Source: Streptomyces bottropensis ATCC 25435
GTDB taxonomy: Bacteria > Actinomycetota > Actinomycetes > Streptomycetales > Streptomycetaceae
Assembly (NCBI RefSeq): GCF_000383595.1
Contig: NZ_KB911581.1
Coordinates: 8,143,519-8,207,518, forward strand
DNA: 64,000 nt
Reading direction: 5' to 3'
This document shows, in pieces, positions 43,419-52,659 of this stretch; positions within the stretch are counted from its first letter, which is position 1; each line of letters starts with the position of its first letter. The notes beneath the pieces are model-generated. The model was not told the DNA's origin. It made no database searches and saw only the letters and a list, made by a program, of their open reading frames with translations. Made by a program: the position numbers and the translations under genes.

Positions 43419-43691
43419 ATGAACCCTGATGCTGAGATCGACCATGGCGCGCCGCTGACCCCGTACCGGCAACTGGCCGAGATCCTGCGTGGGCAGATTC
43501 AGCGCGGTGACTGGCAGCCCGGGCGGATGCTGCCGAGTGAGGCTCAGCTTGTGCAGCGTTACGGGATCGCGCGTACGACCGTGCGGCGAGGGCTCGGCCT
43601 GCTGGCCGACGAAGGCTGGGTGTACGCCGTGCCCCAGCGGGGGTGGTTCGTCACCGACCCCCTGCCGCCCTCCCCTGAGACCCCGGCCTAG
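43419..43691 (+). CDS. Single-domain GntR-type winged-helix regulator
   Basis: A 90-residue protein that is just the GntR DNA-binding domain: YRQLAEILRGQIQRGDWQPG, then LPSEAQLVQRYGIARTTVRR and a short wing (YAVPQRGWFV). There is no effector domain, so ligand sensing is unlikely unless through a partner. ATG 43419 is preceded by a poor ribosome site. Two GTATCG motifs lie upstream (43344 and 43353) in the divergent region and could be its sites. Short GntR proteins are frequent in Streptomyces mobile and accessory DNA. Confidence 0.88.
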   Translation: MNPDAEIDHGAPLTPYRQLAEILRGQIQRGDWQPGRMLPSEAQLVQRYGIARTTVRRGLGLLADEGWVYAVPQRGWFVTDPLPPSPETPA

Positions 43692-43735
43692 GGCCAGTTA
43701 TGCTCTCGGCCGGATTGTTCGGGGGAGGGGCTGGG

Positions 43736-44512
43736 ATGTTTCGTATTGCACGCACGGGCCGTGAGCCCGTTGGGCTTGGTTGGCGAAGAAGCCACGTGTC
43801 GGCCTCGGTGCTGATCCTTGCCATGTCGGCAGTGAGCGGGTGTGCGTCGCAAGCTTCCAGCCCGAGCCCCACGGCCACGGTCGAAGCGCGCCCGCTCAGC
43901 CAGAAGCAGCTGGAGTCCGCGAGACTGGCCGAAGGGGAAGCGGGACGGTACGGCGTAGGTCTTGGCAGCGAAACGCCAGCGGACATGGAGCCGGGAGAGA
44001 CCAGCGCCACGCCAGAGGCCTGCCTGCCCGCAATAAAGGTGCTCCTGCATGGCTGGGCGAAAGGCGCGACCGCCTATACCCGCTTCAACCTCAGCGACTC
44101 GACGAACACCGTAGGGGTCAGGTCGGTGGCACTGACGAGCTATCACGCTGGTGAGGCCAAGCGAGTGTTCGCCGCGGTTGAGAAGTCACTCCAGGACTGT
44201 CCCTCTGTGGTCTACAAACCCATGCTGGGAACCTCGGTGCACGCAAAACTCTCTCTCGGAGAACCACTCGCGCCAGGTGACGAGTCGCTCAGGGCGATCA
44301 TGAGCTTCTCCATGAAGGGAATCGACAACCACACGGCGTACGGCCTCGTACGCATCGGGAACGTCCTCGCCTGGTTCAAATTCAACGAGACTTTCGGCAG
44401 CACTCTGCCGCAGCAGAAGAAGGCAGCTCTCACGCCGGTGCTGCCGGAGAGTCTGGTCGCCCAGCAAGTGAAAAAGGTAGAAACCATCATGGAAACGACT
44501 TCGACCCCCTGA
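43736..44512 (+). CDS. Putative lipoprotein of unknown function
   Basis: A 258-residue protein. A basic N-terminus (RTGREPVGLGWRRSHV) leads into a hydrophobic segment ending SAVSGC, a probable lipobox, then a Ser/Pro/Thr linker. The mature part contains ACLPAIKVLLHGWAKGATAY and paired cysteines (EACLP; QDCPS), as in extracellular sensor-like lipoproteins of actinomycetes. ATG 43736 follows GGAGGGG. It is downstream of gntR in the same direction, with 44 bases between, and may be co-transcribed. No enzymatic motif. Confidence 0.75.
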   Translation: MFRIARTGREPVGLGWRRSHVSASVLILAMSAVSGCASQASSPSPTATVEARPLSQKQLESARLAEGEAGRYGVGLGSETPADMEPGETSATPEACLPAIKVLLHGWAKGATAYTRFNLSDSTNTVGVRSVALTSYHAGEAKRVFAAVEKSLQDCPSVVYKPMLGTSVHAKLSLGEPLAPGDESLRAIMSFSMKGIDNHTAYGLVRIGNVLAWFKFNETFGSTLPQQKKAALTPVLPESLVAQQVKKVETIMETTSTP

Positions 44513-44684
44513 CCGCCAGCACTTCGCGCCCCTGGCTTCCACATCGGCCGGGCTCGTCCGGCTGGCCGCCGACCAGACCATCTGAGCCGTACATGCGTAA
44601 GCCCCTTGGTGGCCCAGTTCTACATGCGGCTGGGCCACACCACCGCCCGCGACGCGAACGCGGGCTGTGCGAGCGCGCCTGTGC

Positions 44685-45995
44685 CTACACGGGCAGCGCG
44701 GGGAACACGACCACCGAGCCGTCCTTGTTGCGGGCAATCTCAACCGCCACGTCTGTCGTACGGCTGTTGACCGTGATGCCGTCGCCCAGCTTGTGAATCC
44801 GGTATGCCGCGCGCATCAGGCGTTCGACTTCATTGGTCGTGAAGACGGGGCGCAAACCGTTCGGGCGTGCCAGCTCCAGTGCCGACAGGCGTACCAGCAC
44901 ACCGGCGATGCTCGACTCCAGTTCGTCGAGGCGCTGCTGATCGCGTTTGAGTGCGCGGGTGAAGTTCTCGAACGGATTGCCGGGGTCGCTCTGGGCGTGC
45001 TCGACGGCTTGGAGGACGACGACCCGCCGCTTCAGCGCGATAGCCAGGGAAGCGAGTTCGAGGTGGGTGCGGAACATACCGCCATGGTCGTCGACGCCGG
45101 GGAACGACTTGGTCAACGTGCCGAGTTCGACGGCCTCGCCCTCGGGTAGCTTGTCGAGCGAGCTCTGCCATCGGGCAAGGCGGCCGTCGGCTTTGCCCAG
45201 CGCCGTGTTGATGGCATGCACCGCCGAGTCGAGTCCCAGCGAGAGACCGAGCTTGCCCTGGTCGAGCAGAATGGAAGTGGCTTTGTCGATGGCGTCGCGG
45301 CAGCCGTCGAGTTCGCTGCGCTCGTCGTCGAGCTTCTCCTCCTGAAGCTGCTCCAGCAGTTCCGTGATGTGTTCGATGGCCTGCTGGCGCTTGCGGTCGG
45401 CGTGCGCGCTCACCCCCACCGCCACGGCCATGAGCACAAGCGGCGCGGCGACGGTGAGCGCCGCACTGCCGCCGACCGCGACGCCGGCTGTTGCACCGGC
45501 TCCACCTGCTGCGCCCGCAGTGGCCGCTCCACCGACCGGCACGAACCTCGCGCCACCGGCAATTTTGCCCGCTGTGTCCACGAGCGGACCGCGGATGCCA
45601 CCGGCCACGCCTTTCGCCGTCATCGGGCGAATGATGCCCTGCCCGAGCTGGGCGGCGACCTTCGCCGGGACCACCATGCGATACAGACTCTCGCCGGAAG
45701 CGGTCGCTCTGGCCGCCGTAAGGGAACTTCGCGTCGATTGCGTGATGAACTGGGACAGGTGCTGCGCCAGGGGACTCCCGGCGTCGAGCGGGATGCCACG
45801 GCCACGGTCGACCTTGTCGGGCAGCGGATGTGCCTCAAGTGTGACGATCGGCTCGTCGGCCAGGACGGCCAGCACTCCTCGCAGTTCAGCCAGGCGCTCA
45901 GCCGTCATCGACTCGCCCGCGGTCAACCCTGGCACCCGGACGTCACCGGTTGCCAGCGTCCACACCGGAACGATTCCCTTGCGGTCGTCACTCAT
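44685..45995 (-). CDS. Predicted membrane/coiled-coil protein of unknown function
   Basis: A 436-residue protein. After a soluble N-terminal part with QHLSQFITQSTRSSLTAARA, a Gly/Ala-rich hydrophobic stretch (about 150-205; ALTVAAPLVLMAVAVGVSAH) could cross the membrane. A long charged helical region follows (IEHITELLEQLQEEKLDDER), likely coiled coil. The C-terminus ends NKDGSVVVFPALPV. No catalytic motif is seen. ATG 45995 follows GGGGAGA. It is the gene immediately downstream of hsdR on the same strand, about 145 bases away, and could be an accessory part of the defence cluster. Confidence 0.72.
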   Translation of the reverse strand: MSDDRKGIVPVWTLATGDVRVPGLTAGESMTAERLAELRGVLAVLADEPIVTLEAHPLPDKVDRGRGIPLDAGSPLAQHLSQFITQSTRSSLTAARATASGESLYRMVVPAKVAAQLGQGIIRPMTAKGVAGGIRGPLVDTAGKIAGGARFVPVGGAATAGAAGGAGATAGVAVGGSAALTVAAPLVLMAVAVGVSAHADRKRQQAIEHITELLEQLQEEKLDDERSELDGCRDAIDKATSILLDQGKLGLSLGLDSAVHAINTALGKADGRLARWQSSLDKLPEGEAVELGTLTKSFPGVDDHGGMFRTHLELASLAIALKRRVVVLQAVEHAQSDPGNPFENFTRALKRDQQRLDELESSIAGVLVRLSALELARPNGLRPVFTTNEVERLMRAAYRIHKLGDGITVNSRTTDVAVEIARNKDGSVVVFPALPV

Positions 45996-46139
45996 CGTCT
46001 CCCCTTGATTTCCAACAACAGCCCATGGCTGACGTCCGACAAAAATCGGCATGAACCTCGTGTACCTACGGCCGTCAGGCCGCAGACGAATCGAGGCCGG
46101 AGGGCGCCCCGGTCGGCACATCCAGCCGGGGCGTACGCA

Positions 46140-49100
46140 TCAGACGTCGTCCAGGCCCTCCTCGCGGCGGATCATCCGCCAGGCGGCCTTGCGGGCGCTG
46201 CGGTCCAGGCTGGACTTGAAGCCCTTGTCCGGGCCGAAGTACTGGCGGCCCATGCCCGCGATGGTGTCGATGTGGTCGGCCATCTTGTCCGCGAAGACGT
46301 TGTCGAAGACGAGCCCGAAGTTGTCCTCGTCGTTGACGACGGCCGCCGCCCGCACCTTCGGGTCGGCCTTGGCCTCCTCGAAGGGCCGGATGACGTCCTG
46401 CTCGGTGAACTCGGTGCCGAAGCGCTCGTTAAACTTGTCGATCAACTGCGAGAGCAGCGACTTCTCCGCTTCCTTCGCTCCGCCCGAGCCGTCGCCGAAG
46501 CCCTGCATCGTCGTCGGCCCCTCGGCGGTGAGGGAGACGTCGTACTCGCCGGTCTTCTCCACCCGCATATGGCTGAGGTCGACCTCGCCTATGTCCACGC
46601 CGCCGTCCGCCCGGCGCGGCAGTCGGTTGAGGAGGTAGCGGCCGTAGAGGTGCAGCCGCTCCAGCTCGGCATCCTGGTAGGGGACGATCTGCGCGAGGAA
46701 GCCGTACTTCCTGACGTAGTCGTTGAGGTCGGCGCGGAAGCCCTCCGCCGTCTCCTGGTCGTCCTCGTCCTCGCTCTCCAACAGGGGCGTGAAGCGGGCG
46801 ACCGCAGGGGACAGCAGCCGGTACAACTCGGCATGCAGCTTCTCCCACTTGGACTGTGAGCCTGCAGCCTTCTCCTTGGCGGCGAAGTACGCGGCGGCGA
46901 ACTCGTCCATCTCCTGCCCGGACAGGATCGCCGCCTGCATGACCCGGCTCTGCGCGGTGTAGAGCAGGTTGGGGTCGGAGGGGAGGGTGTGCGCCTCCTC
47001 GAAGTACGGGCGAAAGGACTCCTGTATGTCCTCGGCGTCGTTGACGAAGTCCAGGACCGCCAGGTCGGCTTGGGTCTTGCGCTCGGCGGTCCGGTTCAGC
47101 CGGGACAGCGTCTGAACGGCGGAGATGCCGGTCAGTGTCTTGTTGACGTACATCGTGGTGAGGAGCGGCTGGTCGAAGCCGGTCTGGTACTTCTCCGCCA
47201 CGACAAGGATCTTGTACTCGCGCTGGCCCGGACCGCCGGCTCGGGCGGCCTTGTCGTCGGCACGCGTGTACGCGAACGCCTTCGGCAGCGCGCTCTCCGA
47301 CAGCCCGCCGTTCTCCTTCGGCTCGGTGGTCTCCTCGCCGTCGACGGTGAGCGAGCCGGAGAAGGCGACGAGGACACCCAGGTCGGGGTACTTGGTGTCG
47401 TAGTCCCGGTCCTTGATGTAGCTCTTGATCGCGCGCGCCATCTGCACGGCGGACTGCCGCGAGGCCGTCACCACCATCGACTTGGCCCGCCCACCGAGGC
47501 GGCCCCGACTGTGCGAGACGAAGTGCTCCACGATCACCTGGGCGTGCTGGGCGACCGTCGAGTCGTGGGTCAGCGCGTACCGGGCGAGCAGGCCGTTCGC
47601 CTTCGACGGGTCGACCTCCCGCTCGTCGGGGTTCTGGTTCACCAGCTTCCAGTACGTGTTGTACGTGACGTAGTTGCGCAGGGGGTCGAGGATGAAGCCC
47701 TCCTCGATCGCCTGCCGCATGGAGTACGTGTGGAAGGGCCGGTAGGTCGCCTTGCCATCGATGTCCTGGAGCGTGCCGAAGAGTTCCAGGGTCTTGGCCT
47801 TCGGCGTGGCGGTGAACGCGAAGTAGGAGAGGTTCGCGGCGCGGGAACGCTGCTCGGCCCTCTTCTTGAGTTGCTCGTCGAGGGTTGCTGCTGCCGGGGC
47901 CTTGACCGTGGTCGCGCCCGCGTCGTCCGAGTCGGAGTCCAGGCCGAGGTCGCGCAGGGCGGCCCGTACGGCGGTGGCGGCGTCACCGGACTGGGAGGAG
48001 TGGGCCTCGTCCACGACGATCGCAAAGCTGCTGCCCCGGATCTCGGTGGGGTTGCGCTCGATGTACGAGATCAGCGCAGGGAACGAGTGCAGGGTGACGG
48101 TGACGATCTTCCCGGTGTCGCGGGAGAGAGCCTTGGCGAGCTGCTCGCCCTTCGCCCCGTGCTTCTCGTCGATCTTCACGACGAGGCCTGCGGTCTGCTC
48201 GAAGTTGCCGACCGTTTCCCGGAGTTGGGCGTCCAGGTTGCGGCGGTCGGTGATGACGATGACCTTGTCGAAGACCGGCCCGCCCGGCTTGAGGCCCTTG
48301 GCGAGGGCCTCGGGGTCGAGTTCGCGCGGGTCGGTCGGGGTGTGCAGGTCGCTGAGGCGGTGCGCGAGCCAGCCGATGGTGTTCGACTTGCCCGAGCCGG
48401 CCGAGGCCATGACCAGGTAGTCGTGTCCCGCGCCATGGGTGGCGGCGTGCGCGGTGAGCTTCTTGACCGCGTCCCACTGCTGGAAACGGGGGAAGACCAT
48501 CGTCTTGGTGCTGCCACCGCCGGGCGTCTTGGTCTTCTGCAGGTGCACGAACCTCTGGAGCAGGTCCAGCCAGTTGTCCGGCTGCCAGACCTGCTCCCAA
48601 AGGTACGAGGTCGCGTACGTGCCGTAGGCGGTCGGGGCCGGGTTGCCTGCGCCGCCCGGCTGGCCGGGGCCGTCGGAGCCGGTGTTGAACGGGAGGAAGC
48701 GGGTGTTCTTGCCCTTGAGCTGGGTGGCGACGAAGACCAGGTCCGGGTCGACGGCGAAGTTCGCGACGACCCGGCGCGTGAAGATCAGCTCGGTGGGGTC
48801 GCGGTCGGTGCGGTACTGCTCCTTGGCCTGCTCCACCCCCTGCTTGGTGAGCGGGTTCTTCAACTCGGCCGTGGCGACGGGAATTCCGTTGAGGAAGAGG
48901 GCGAGGTCGAGCCGGTTGCCATAGTCGGCCTGCTTGGTCGCGTACTCGAGTTCGCGGACGACGGTGAGACGGTTGGCTCGGTAGCCGTCCAGCACGGAGT
49001 CGTGGGCGACGAGGTTCGGCTTGAAGTACGCGACGCGGAGGAGGACGCCTCGGTCCTTGACGCCGTTGCGGAGGACATCGAGGAGCCCGTTGGTGGCGAT

Positions 49101-49337
49101 GGCCTGGTCCAGGCGAGTGGCGAACCCGCGCTGCGCCTCGTTCGGGTCGCCGCCGTAGACGGTGAGCAGCTCGCTCCACTCGTCGGGCTGGGTCGCCCCG
49201 ATGAAGGTAAACAACTCGTTGGTGTCCAGGCCGAGATCGGCTTGGTAGTCCTGCGGGCGCGCCTCGCGCCAGCCGCGCTCGACCATGGCGGCGACGATGG
49301 CTTCACCGAAGGCGGACTCCGTGTGGATGGGGCTCAT
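46140..49337 (-). CDS. hsdR: Type I restriction enzyme, R (endonuclease/translocase) subunit
   Basis: A 1065-residue HsdR. The N-terminal nuclease motif is Asp144 with AELK (157-160), the D...ExK pattern. Walker A AGSGKS is at 313-318, DEAH at 443-446, and FTATPKAKTLELFG is motif III. KYQTGFDQPLLTTMYVNK and TLSRLNRT are later SF2 motifs. The C-terminal helical region should bind HsdM/HsdS. ATG 49337 is 2 bases after the hsdS stop. With hsdM and hsdS it would translocate and cut DNA lacking the host methylation pattern. Confidence 0.95.
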   Translation of the reverse strand: MSPIHTESAFGEAIVAAMVERGWREARPQDYQADLGLDTNELFTFIGATQPDEWSELLTVYGGDPNEAQRGFATRLDQAIATNGLLDVLRNGVKDRGVLLRVAYFKPNLVAHDSVLDGYRANRLTVVRELEYATKQADYGNRLDLALFLNGIPVATAELKNPLTKQGVEQAKEQYRTDRDPTELIFTRRVVANFAVDPDLVFVATQLKGKNTRFLPFNTGSDGPGQPGGAGNPAPTAYGTYATSYLWEQVWQPDNWLDLLQRFVHLQKTKTPGGGSTKTMVFPRFQQWDAVKKLTAHAATHGAGHDYLVMASAGSGKSNTIGWLAHRLSDLHTPTDPRELDPEALAKGLKPGGPVFDKVIVITDRRNLDAQLRETVGNFEQTAGLVVKIDEKHGAKGEQLAKALSRDTGKIVTVTLHSFPALISYIERNPTEIRGSSFAIVVDEAHSSQSGDAATAVRAALRDLGLDSDSDDAGATTVKAPAAATLDEQLKKRAEQRSRAANLSYFAFTATPKAKTLELFGTLQDIDGKATYRPFHTYSMRQAIEEGFILDPLRNYVTYNTYWKLVNQNPDEREVDPSKANGLLARYALTHDSTVAQHAQVIVEHFVSHSRGRLGGRAKSMVVTASRQSAVQMARAIKSYIKDRDYDTKYPDLGVLVAFSGSLTVDGEETTEPKENGGLSESALPKAFAYTRADDKAARAGGPGQREYKILVVAEKYQTGFDQPLLTTMYVNKTLTGISAVQTLSRLNRTAERKTQADLAVLDFVNDAEDIQESFRPYFEEAHTLPSDPNLLYTAQSRVMQAAILSGQEMDEFAAAYFAAKEKAAGSQSKWEKLHAELYRLLSPAVARFTPLLESEDEDDQETAEGFRADLNDYVRKYGFLAQIVPYQDAELERLHLYGRYLLNRLPRRADGGVDIGEVDLSHMRVEKTGEYDVSLTAEGPTTMQGFGDGSGGAKEAEKSLLSQLIDKFNERFGTEFTEQDVIRPFEEAKADPKVRAAAVVNDEDNFGLVFDNVFADKMADHIDTIAGMGRQYFGPDKGFKSSLDRSARKAAWRMIRREEGLDDV

Positions 49338-49339
49338 GG

Positions 49340-50563
49340 CTACGCGGTCACTCCGTCCGTTACGTTGCGTCCGCTGGCGGTGGATACGTCGAACTGGCCG
49401 GTTACGGCGGCGGTGATCAGGGCTTGGCGGTGCTCACTCAATAGCGAGCCCTTACGCTTCACTCGATCAACGACTTGGTCAATCTCTTGGCGGCGTGCTG
49501 AAATGCGGTCGACACGGTCTTCCTGCTCGTGGAGAGACACATCAGGTACCCGAAGTTCCCGAATCACTCCAAGAGGGAGCCCCGGTTGAGCGGCCGCGGT
49601 GACCGAGATCCGCATCTGATCTTGCAGCCCGGTAGAACGCAAGACAAAAGCAAGCCATTCACTGGAATAATCGGGAAGCGGACGAAGAAGTGCCACATTC
49701 CGATCCAGCACGGATCGCGGGAATCCTGTTGGCGCTATAGCACACGCGCCGATTGTACCCTTGACTGAAAGGAGGACATCGCCAGCCATCATTCGAAGGG
49801 ACTTCTCCAGAAGTTTGGCATCGTCTTCGCTTACGTGAGTATCCAGATCCGTTAGTCGAAGCTCACCGCTGGACACGTTGCGTGCTGTAAGCAGCGGGAC
49901 GCCCAAGTCGACCCGAGGAGGTGGCTGGTGCGTACCGTCACGCAAAACTGAGAGCTTCCAGAAGAGCTTGGTCAACGATCTGGACGACGCGTCGACCTCG
50001 TGATCAATGACCGCCTGGCGACGCTCGCTGAGCAGCCCAAGAAGCTTCTGGCCGTCCTTGTCCAAACGGTCGATGCGGGCGGTTTCGGCGTCGAGGAAGT
50101 CGGCGATGCGGCGCTGCTCCTCCGTCGATGGCAGCCACATTCCAATCTCGCCCAGCTCTTCTGCGTTCAGGTGAGGTTGGGCTGCCCTGGTACTTGCCAA
50201 CTTGATTTGATCGAGAGCGACTGTACTCAGCAGCGCGTAGGCTGCAAAGCGTGAGTCCACCGTATGTGGCGTCACGCGCAGGTCGTAGCCTGGAGCGCTG
50301 CCAACCCACTCACTGGTGATACGCGCCGAATCGCCGGTGTACGCCCCGCTTCGGACGACCAGGATTTCTCCCTCGTGCAGCAGAGGGGCTCGATCCAAAG
50401 GCAGGTCCTGAAGATTAGCGCGCAGCAGGTTTTCGGCGCTGATCTTTCCTCGGAACACGTTGGTTGCCCGAATGATCGGGATGCCCTCCTCCGAGAGTGG
50501 GGGCGGCTGGCCCAATCCGTAACGGATTCGAGCCACCCTCTTGAGTGGAACGAACCCGGTCAC
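49340..50563 (-). CDS. hsdS: Type I restriction enzyme, S (specificity) subunit
   Basis: A 407-residue HsdS with two target recognition domains and two conserved helical spacers. The first domain runs from VPLKRVARIRYGLGQPPPLS and the second from KLSVLRDGTHQPPP. The spacers are EEQRRIADFLDAETARIDRL and HEQEDRVDRISARRQEIDQV. The domains recognise two half-sites of a bipartite sequence, which cannot be predicted here. GTG 50563 overlaps the hsdM stop (GTGA). Base composition is visibly less GC-rich than its neighbours, as is common for exchanged recognition domains. Confidence 0.93.
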   Translation of the reverse strand: MTGFVPLKRVARIRYGLGQPPPLSEEGIPIIRATNVFRGKISAENLLRANLQDLPLDRAPLLHEGEILVVRSGAYTGDSARITSEWVGSAPGYDLRVTPHTVDSRFAAYALLSTVALDQIKLASTRAAQPHLNAEELGEIGMWLPSTEEQRRIADFLDAETARIDRLDKDGQKLLGLLSERRQAVIDHEVDASSRSLTKLFWKLSVLRDGTHQPPPRVDLGVPLLTARNVSSGELRLTDLDTHVSEDDAKLLEKSLRMMAGDVLLSVKGTIGACAIAPTGFPRSVLDRNVALLRPLPDYSSEWLAFVLRSTGLQDQMRISVTAAAQPGLPLGVIRELRVPDVSLHEQEDRVDRISARRQEIDQVVDRVKRKGSLLSEHRQALITAAVTGQFDVSTASGRNVTDGVTA

Positions 50564-52569
50564 TCGGTCACCTCACCAAGCAGCGCCTGAATCTCCGCCT
50601 CCAGAGACTTCAGCTCTGCATCGATCTCCGCCAACGGCCTCGGCGGCTTGTAAACATAAAAGTGCCGCGTGAACGGAATCTCGTAGCCGACCTTCGTCTT
50701 CGTATGGTCGATCCACGCGTCCGGGACGTGCGGCAGCACTTCGCGCTTCAGGTACTCCTCGACGTCCTCACCCAGCGGCACGTTCTCGTAGTCCCGCAGG
50801 TCCGAATCCGGCTCCGCCGCACCCTTGACCCTCTGGACCTCGCCCTCCGGATCCCGGACCCCGATCGCCTCCCGTACCGCCTTCGCGAACGGCGCTCCCG
50901 AGGGCCATGTCAGCCCGGCCGCGACCACCGCGTCCTTGAGCGCGATGAAAGCGTCGGACTTGGTCGCCCAGGACGAGCCGAGCAGCGTGCGCACCGCCGC
51001 GACGAACTCCTCACTCCGCTCCAGCCTCGCCACCGGCTTGGCCTCCGCCAGTGCCGCCAGCGTCTCCTCCGTCACCTCGAAGCGGAGCTTCAACGGCCGC
51101 TCCACTGTGATGCGCTGGTAGCCGAAGTCCTCGTTCGCGAAGACCTTGACCTTGCCGTGCAGCGGGTGTTCGGGGTCCTTGGCGACCTGGACGGCCTCCG
51201 CGTACAGCCGGGTGATGTCCCCGATGTGGTCGGGGCGGCCGTTCGTCCCGTCACCCAGTTCCTTGCGCTTGTCGCCGAGTGACTTGCGCATCTTCTGCCA
51301 CTGGTCGCGCGCGTCGAGCAGGACGACCTTGCCCTTGTGGTCCTTGTCCTTACGGTTCGTCAGGATCCAGAAGTACGTCGAGATGCCGGTGTTGTAGAAG
51401 AGCTGGTCCGGGAGGGCGACGATCGCCTCCAGCCAGTCGTTCTCCAGGATCCAGCGGCGGATGTTGGACTCGCCGGACTCGGCCGCGCCCGTGAACAGCG
51501 GGGAGCCGTTGAAGACGATGGCGATGCGGGAGCCGCCCCCGCCGTTCACGTCCACCGGCTTCATCTTCGAGATCATGTGCTGGAGGAAGAGGAGCGAGCC
51601 GTCGTTGATGCGCGGCAGGCCCGCGCCGAAGCGGCCGGCGTCGCCGAGCGACTTGTGCTCGTACTCGACCTCCTCCTTGACCTTCTTCCACTCCACGCCG
51701 AACGGCGGGTTGGCAAGGAGGTAGTCGAACTTGCGGCGGGCGTGGCCGTCGTCGGAGAAGGAGTTGCCGAAGCGGATGTTCTCCGGGTCCTGGCCCTTGA
51801 TCATGAGGTCGGACCGGCAGATCGCCCAGGACTCGGGGTTGAGCTCCTGCCCGTACACCTCGACCGTCGCGTCCGGGTTGAGGGCCTTGATGCGGTCGTC
51901 GGCGGCGCTGAGCATGCCGCCCGTGCCGCACGCGGGGTCCATGACCGTGCGGACGACACCCGGCACGGTGAGGGCGTCCGCGTCGGGCGCCACCAGCAGG
52001 TTGACCATCAGCTTGATGACCTCGCGCGGGGTGAAGTGCTCACCCGCGGTCTCGTTCGACTGCTCGGCGAAGCGGCGGATCAACTCCTCGAAGATGTAAC
52101 CCATGTTGTGGTTGGGCACGACGTCGGGGTGCAGGTCCAGGTCGGTGAACCTGCCGATGACCTGGTAGAGCAGGTTCGCGCTGTCGAGCTTCCTGACCTG
52201 CTGGTTGAACTCGTACTTGTCGAGGACCTCACGGGCGTTCTCGGAGAAGGCGCCGACGTAGATCTGCAGGTTCTTCGCCGCGTTCTGCGGGTCGGCCCCG
52301 ATCTTCCGCAGCGTGAGGTCGCTCTTGTTGTAGAAGGAGTTGCCGGAAGCCTTGCGCAGGAAGTGGTCGGTGTCGATGTCCTGGCCCGCGAACCTGGCGA
52401 CGGTCTCGACGACCTTCTCGCGCGTCGGCTCCAGGACGCACTCCAGGCGGCGCAGCACGGTGAACGGCAGGATGACCTTGCCGTAGTCGGACTGCTTGTA
52501 GTCGCCGCGCAGGAGATCGGCGACGGACCAGGCGTGGTTCGCCAACTCCGTGTGCTTACTGCTGTTCAA
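50560..52569 (-). CDS. hsdM: Type I restriction enzyme, M (N6-adenine methyltransferase) subunit
   Basis: A 669-residue HsdM. The N-terminal helical domain includes YGKVILPFTVLRRLECVL. The SAM motif DPACGTGGML is at 211-220 and the catalytic NPPF at 287-290. EHFTPREVIKLMVNLL is the usual segment before motif I. The C-terminal 150 residues end in helices that contact HsdS. The start is TTG 52569, with only a weak ribosome site. It precedes hsdS and hsdR in one operon and may be co-transcribed with the upstream methylase gene 90 bases away. Confidence 0.95.
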   Translation of the reverse strand: MNSSKHTELANHAWSVADLLRGDYKQSDYGKVILPFTVLRRLECVLEPTREKVVETVARFAGQDIDTDHFLRKASGNSFYNKSDLTLRKIGADPQNAAKNLQIYVGAFSENAREVLDKYEFNQQVRKLDSANLLYQVIGRFTDLDLHPDVVPNHNMGYIFEELIRRFAEQSNETAGEHFTPREVIKLMVNLLVAPDADALTVPGVVRTVMDPACGTGGMLSAADDRIKALNPDATVEVYGQELNPESWAICRSDLMIKGQDPENIRFGNSFSDDGHARRKFDYLLANPPFGVEWKKVKEEVEYEHKSLGDAGRFGAGLPRINDGSLLFLQHMISKMKPVDVNGGGGSRIAIVFNGSPLFTGAAESGESNIRRWILENDWLEAIVALPDQLFYNTGISTYFWILTNRKDKDHKGKVVLLDARDQWQKMRKSLGDKRKELGDGTNGRPDHIGDITRLYAEAVQVAKDPEHPLHGKVKVFANEDFGYQRITVERPLKLRFEVTEETLAALAEAKPVARLERSEEFVAAVRTLLGSSWATKSDAFIALKDAVVAAGLTWPSGAPFAKAVREAIGVRDPEGEVQRVKGAAEPDSDLRDYENVPLGEDVEEYLKREVLPHVPDAWIDHTKTKVGYEIPFTRHFYVYKPPRPLAEIDAELKSLEAEIQALLGEVTE

Positions 52570-52659
52570 GAGGTCCCGGCTTCCTTCCGAAGAGCGCCGT
52601 CCGGGCGGGGGACGGCAGGTATCCAGTGTGGTCGTGTGCGGTGGGACGCGTGGGGCGTT

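Noticed and set aside
44513..44684. Possible gene remnant between the lipoprotein and the membrane protein
   Set aside because: Short frames such as one giving LVAQFYMRLGH are suggestive, but nothing continuous or recognisable is left.
46989..49589. Long + strand open frame opposite hsdR
   Set aside because: Shadow of hsdR, whose nuclease and helicase motifs are all on the minus strand.
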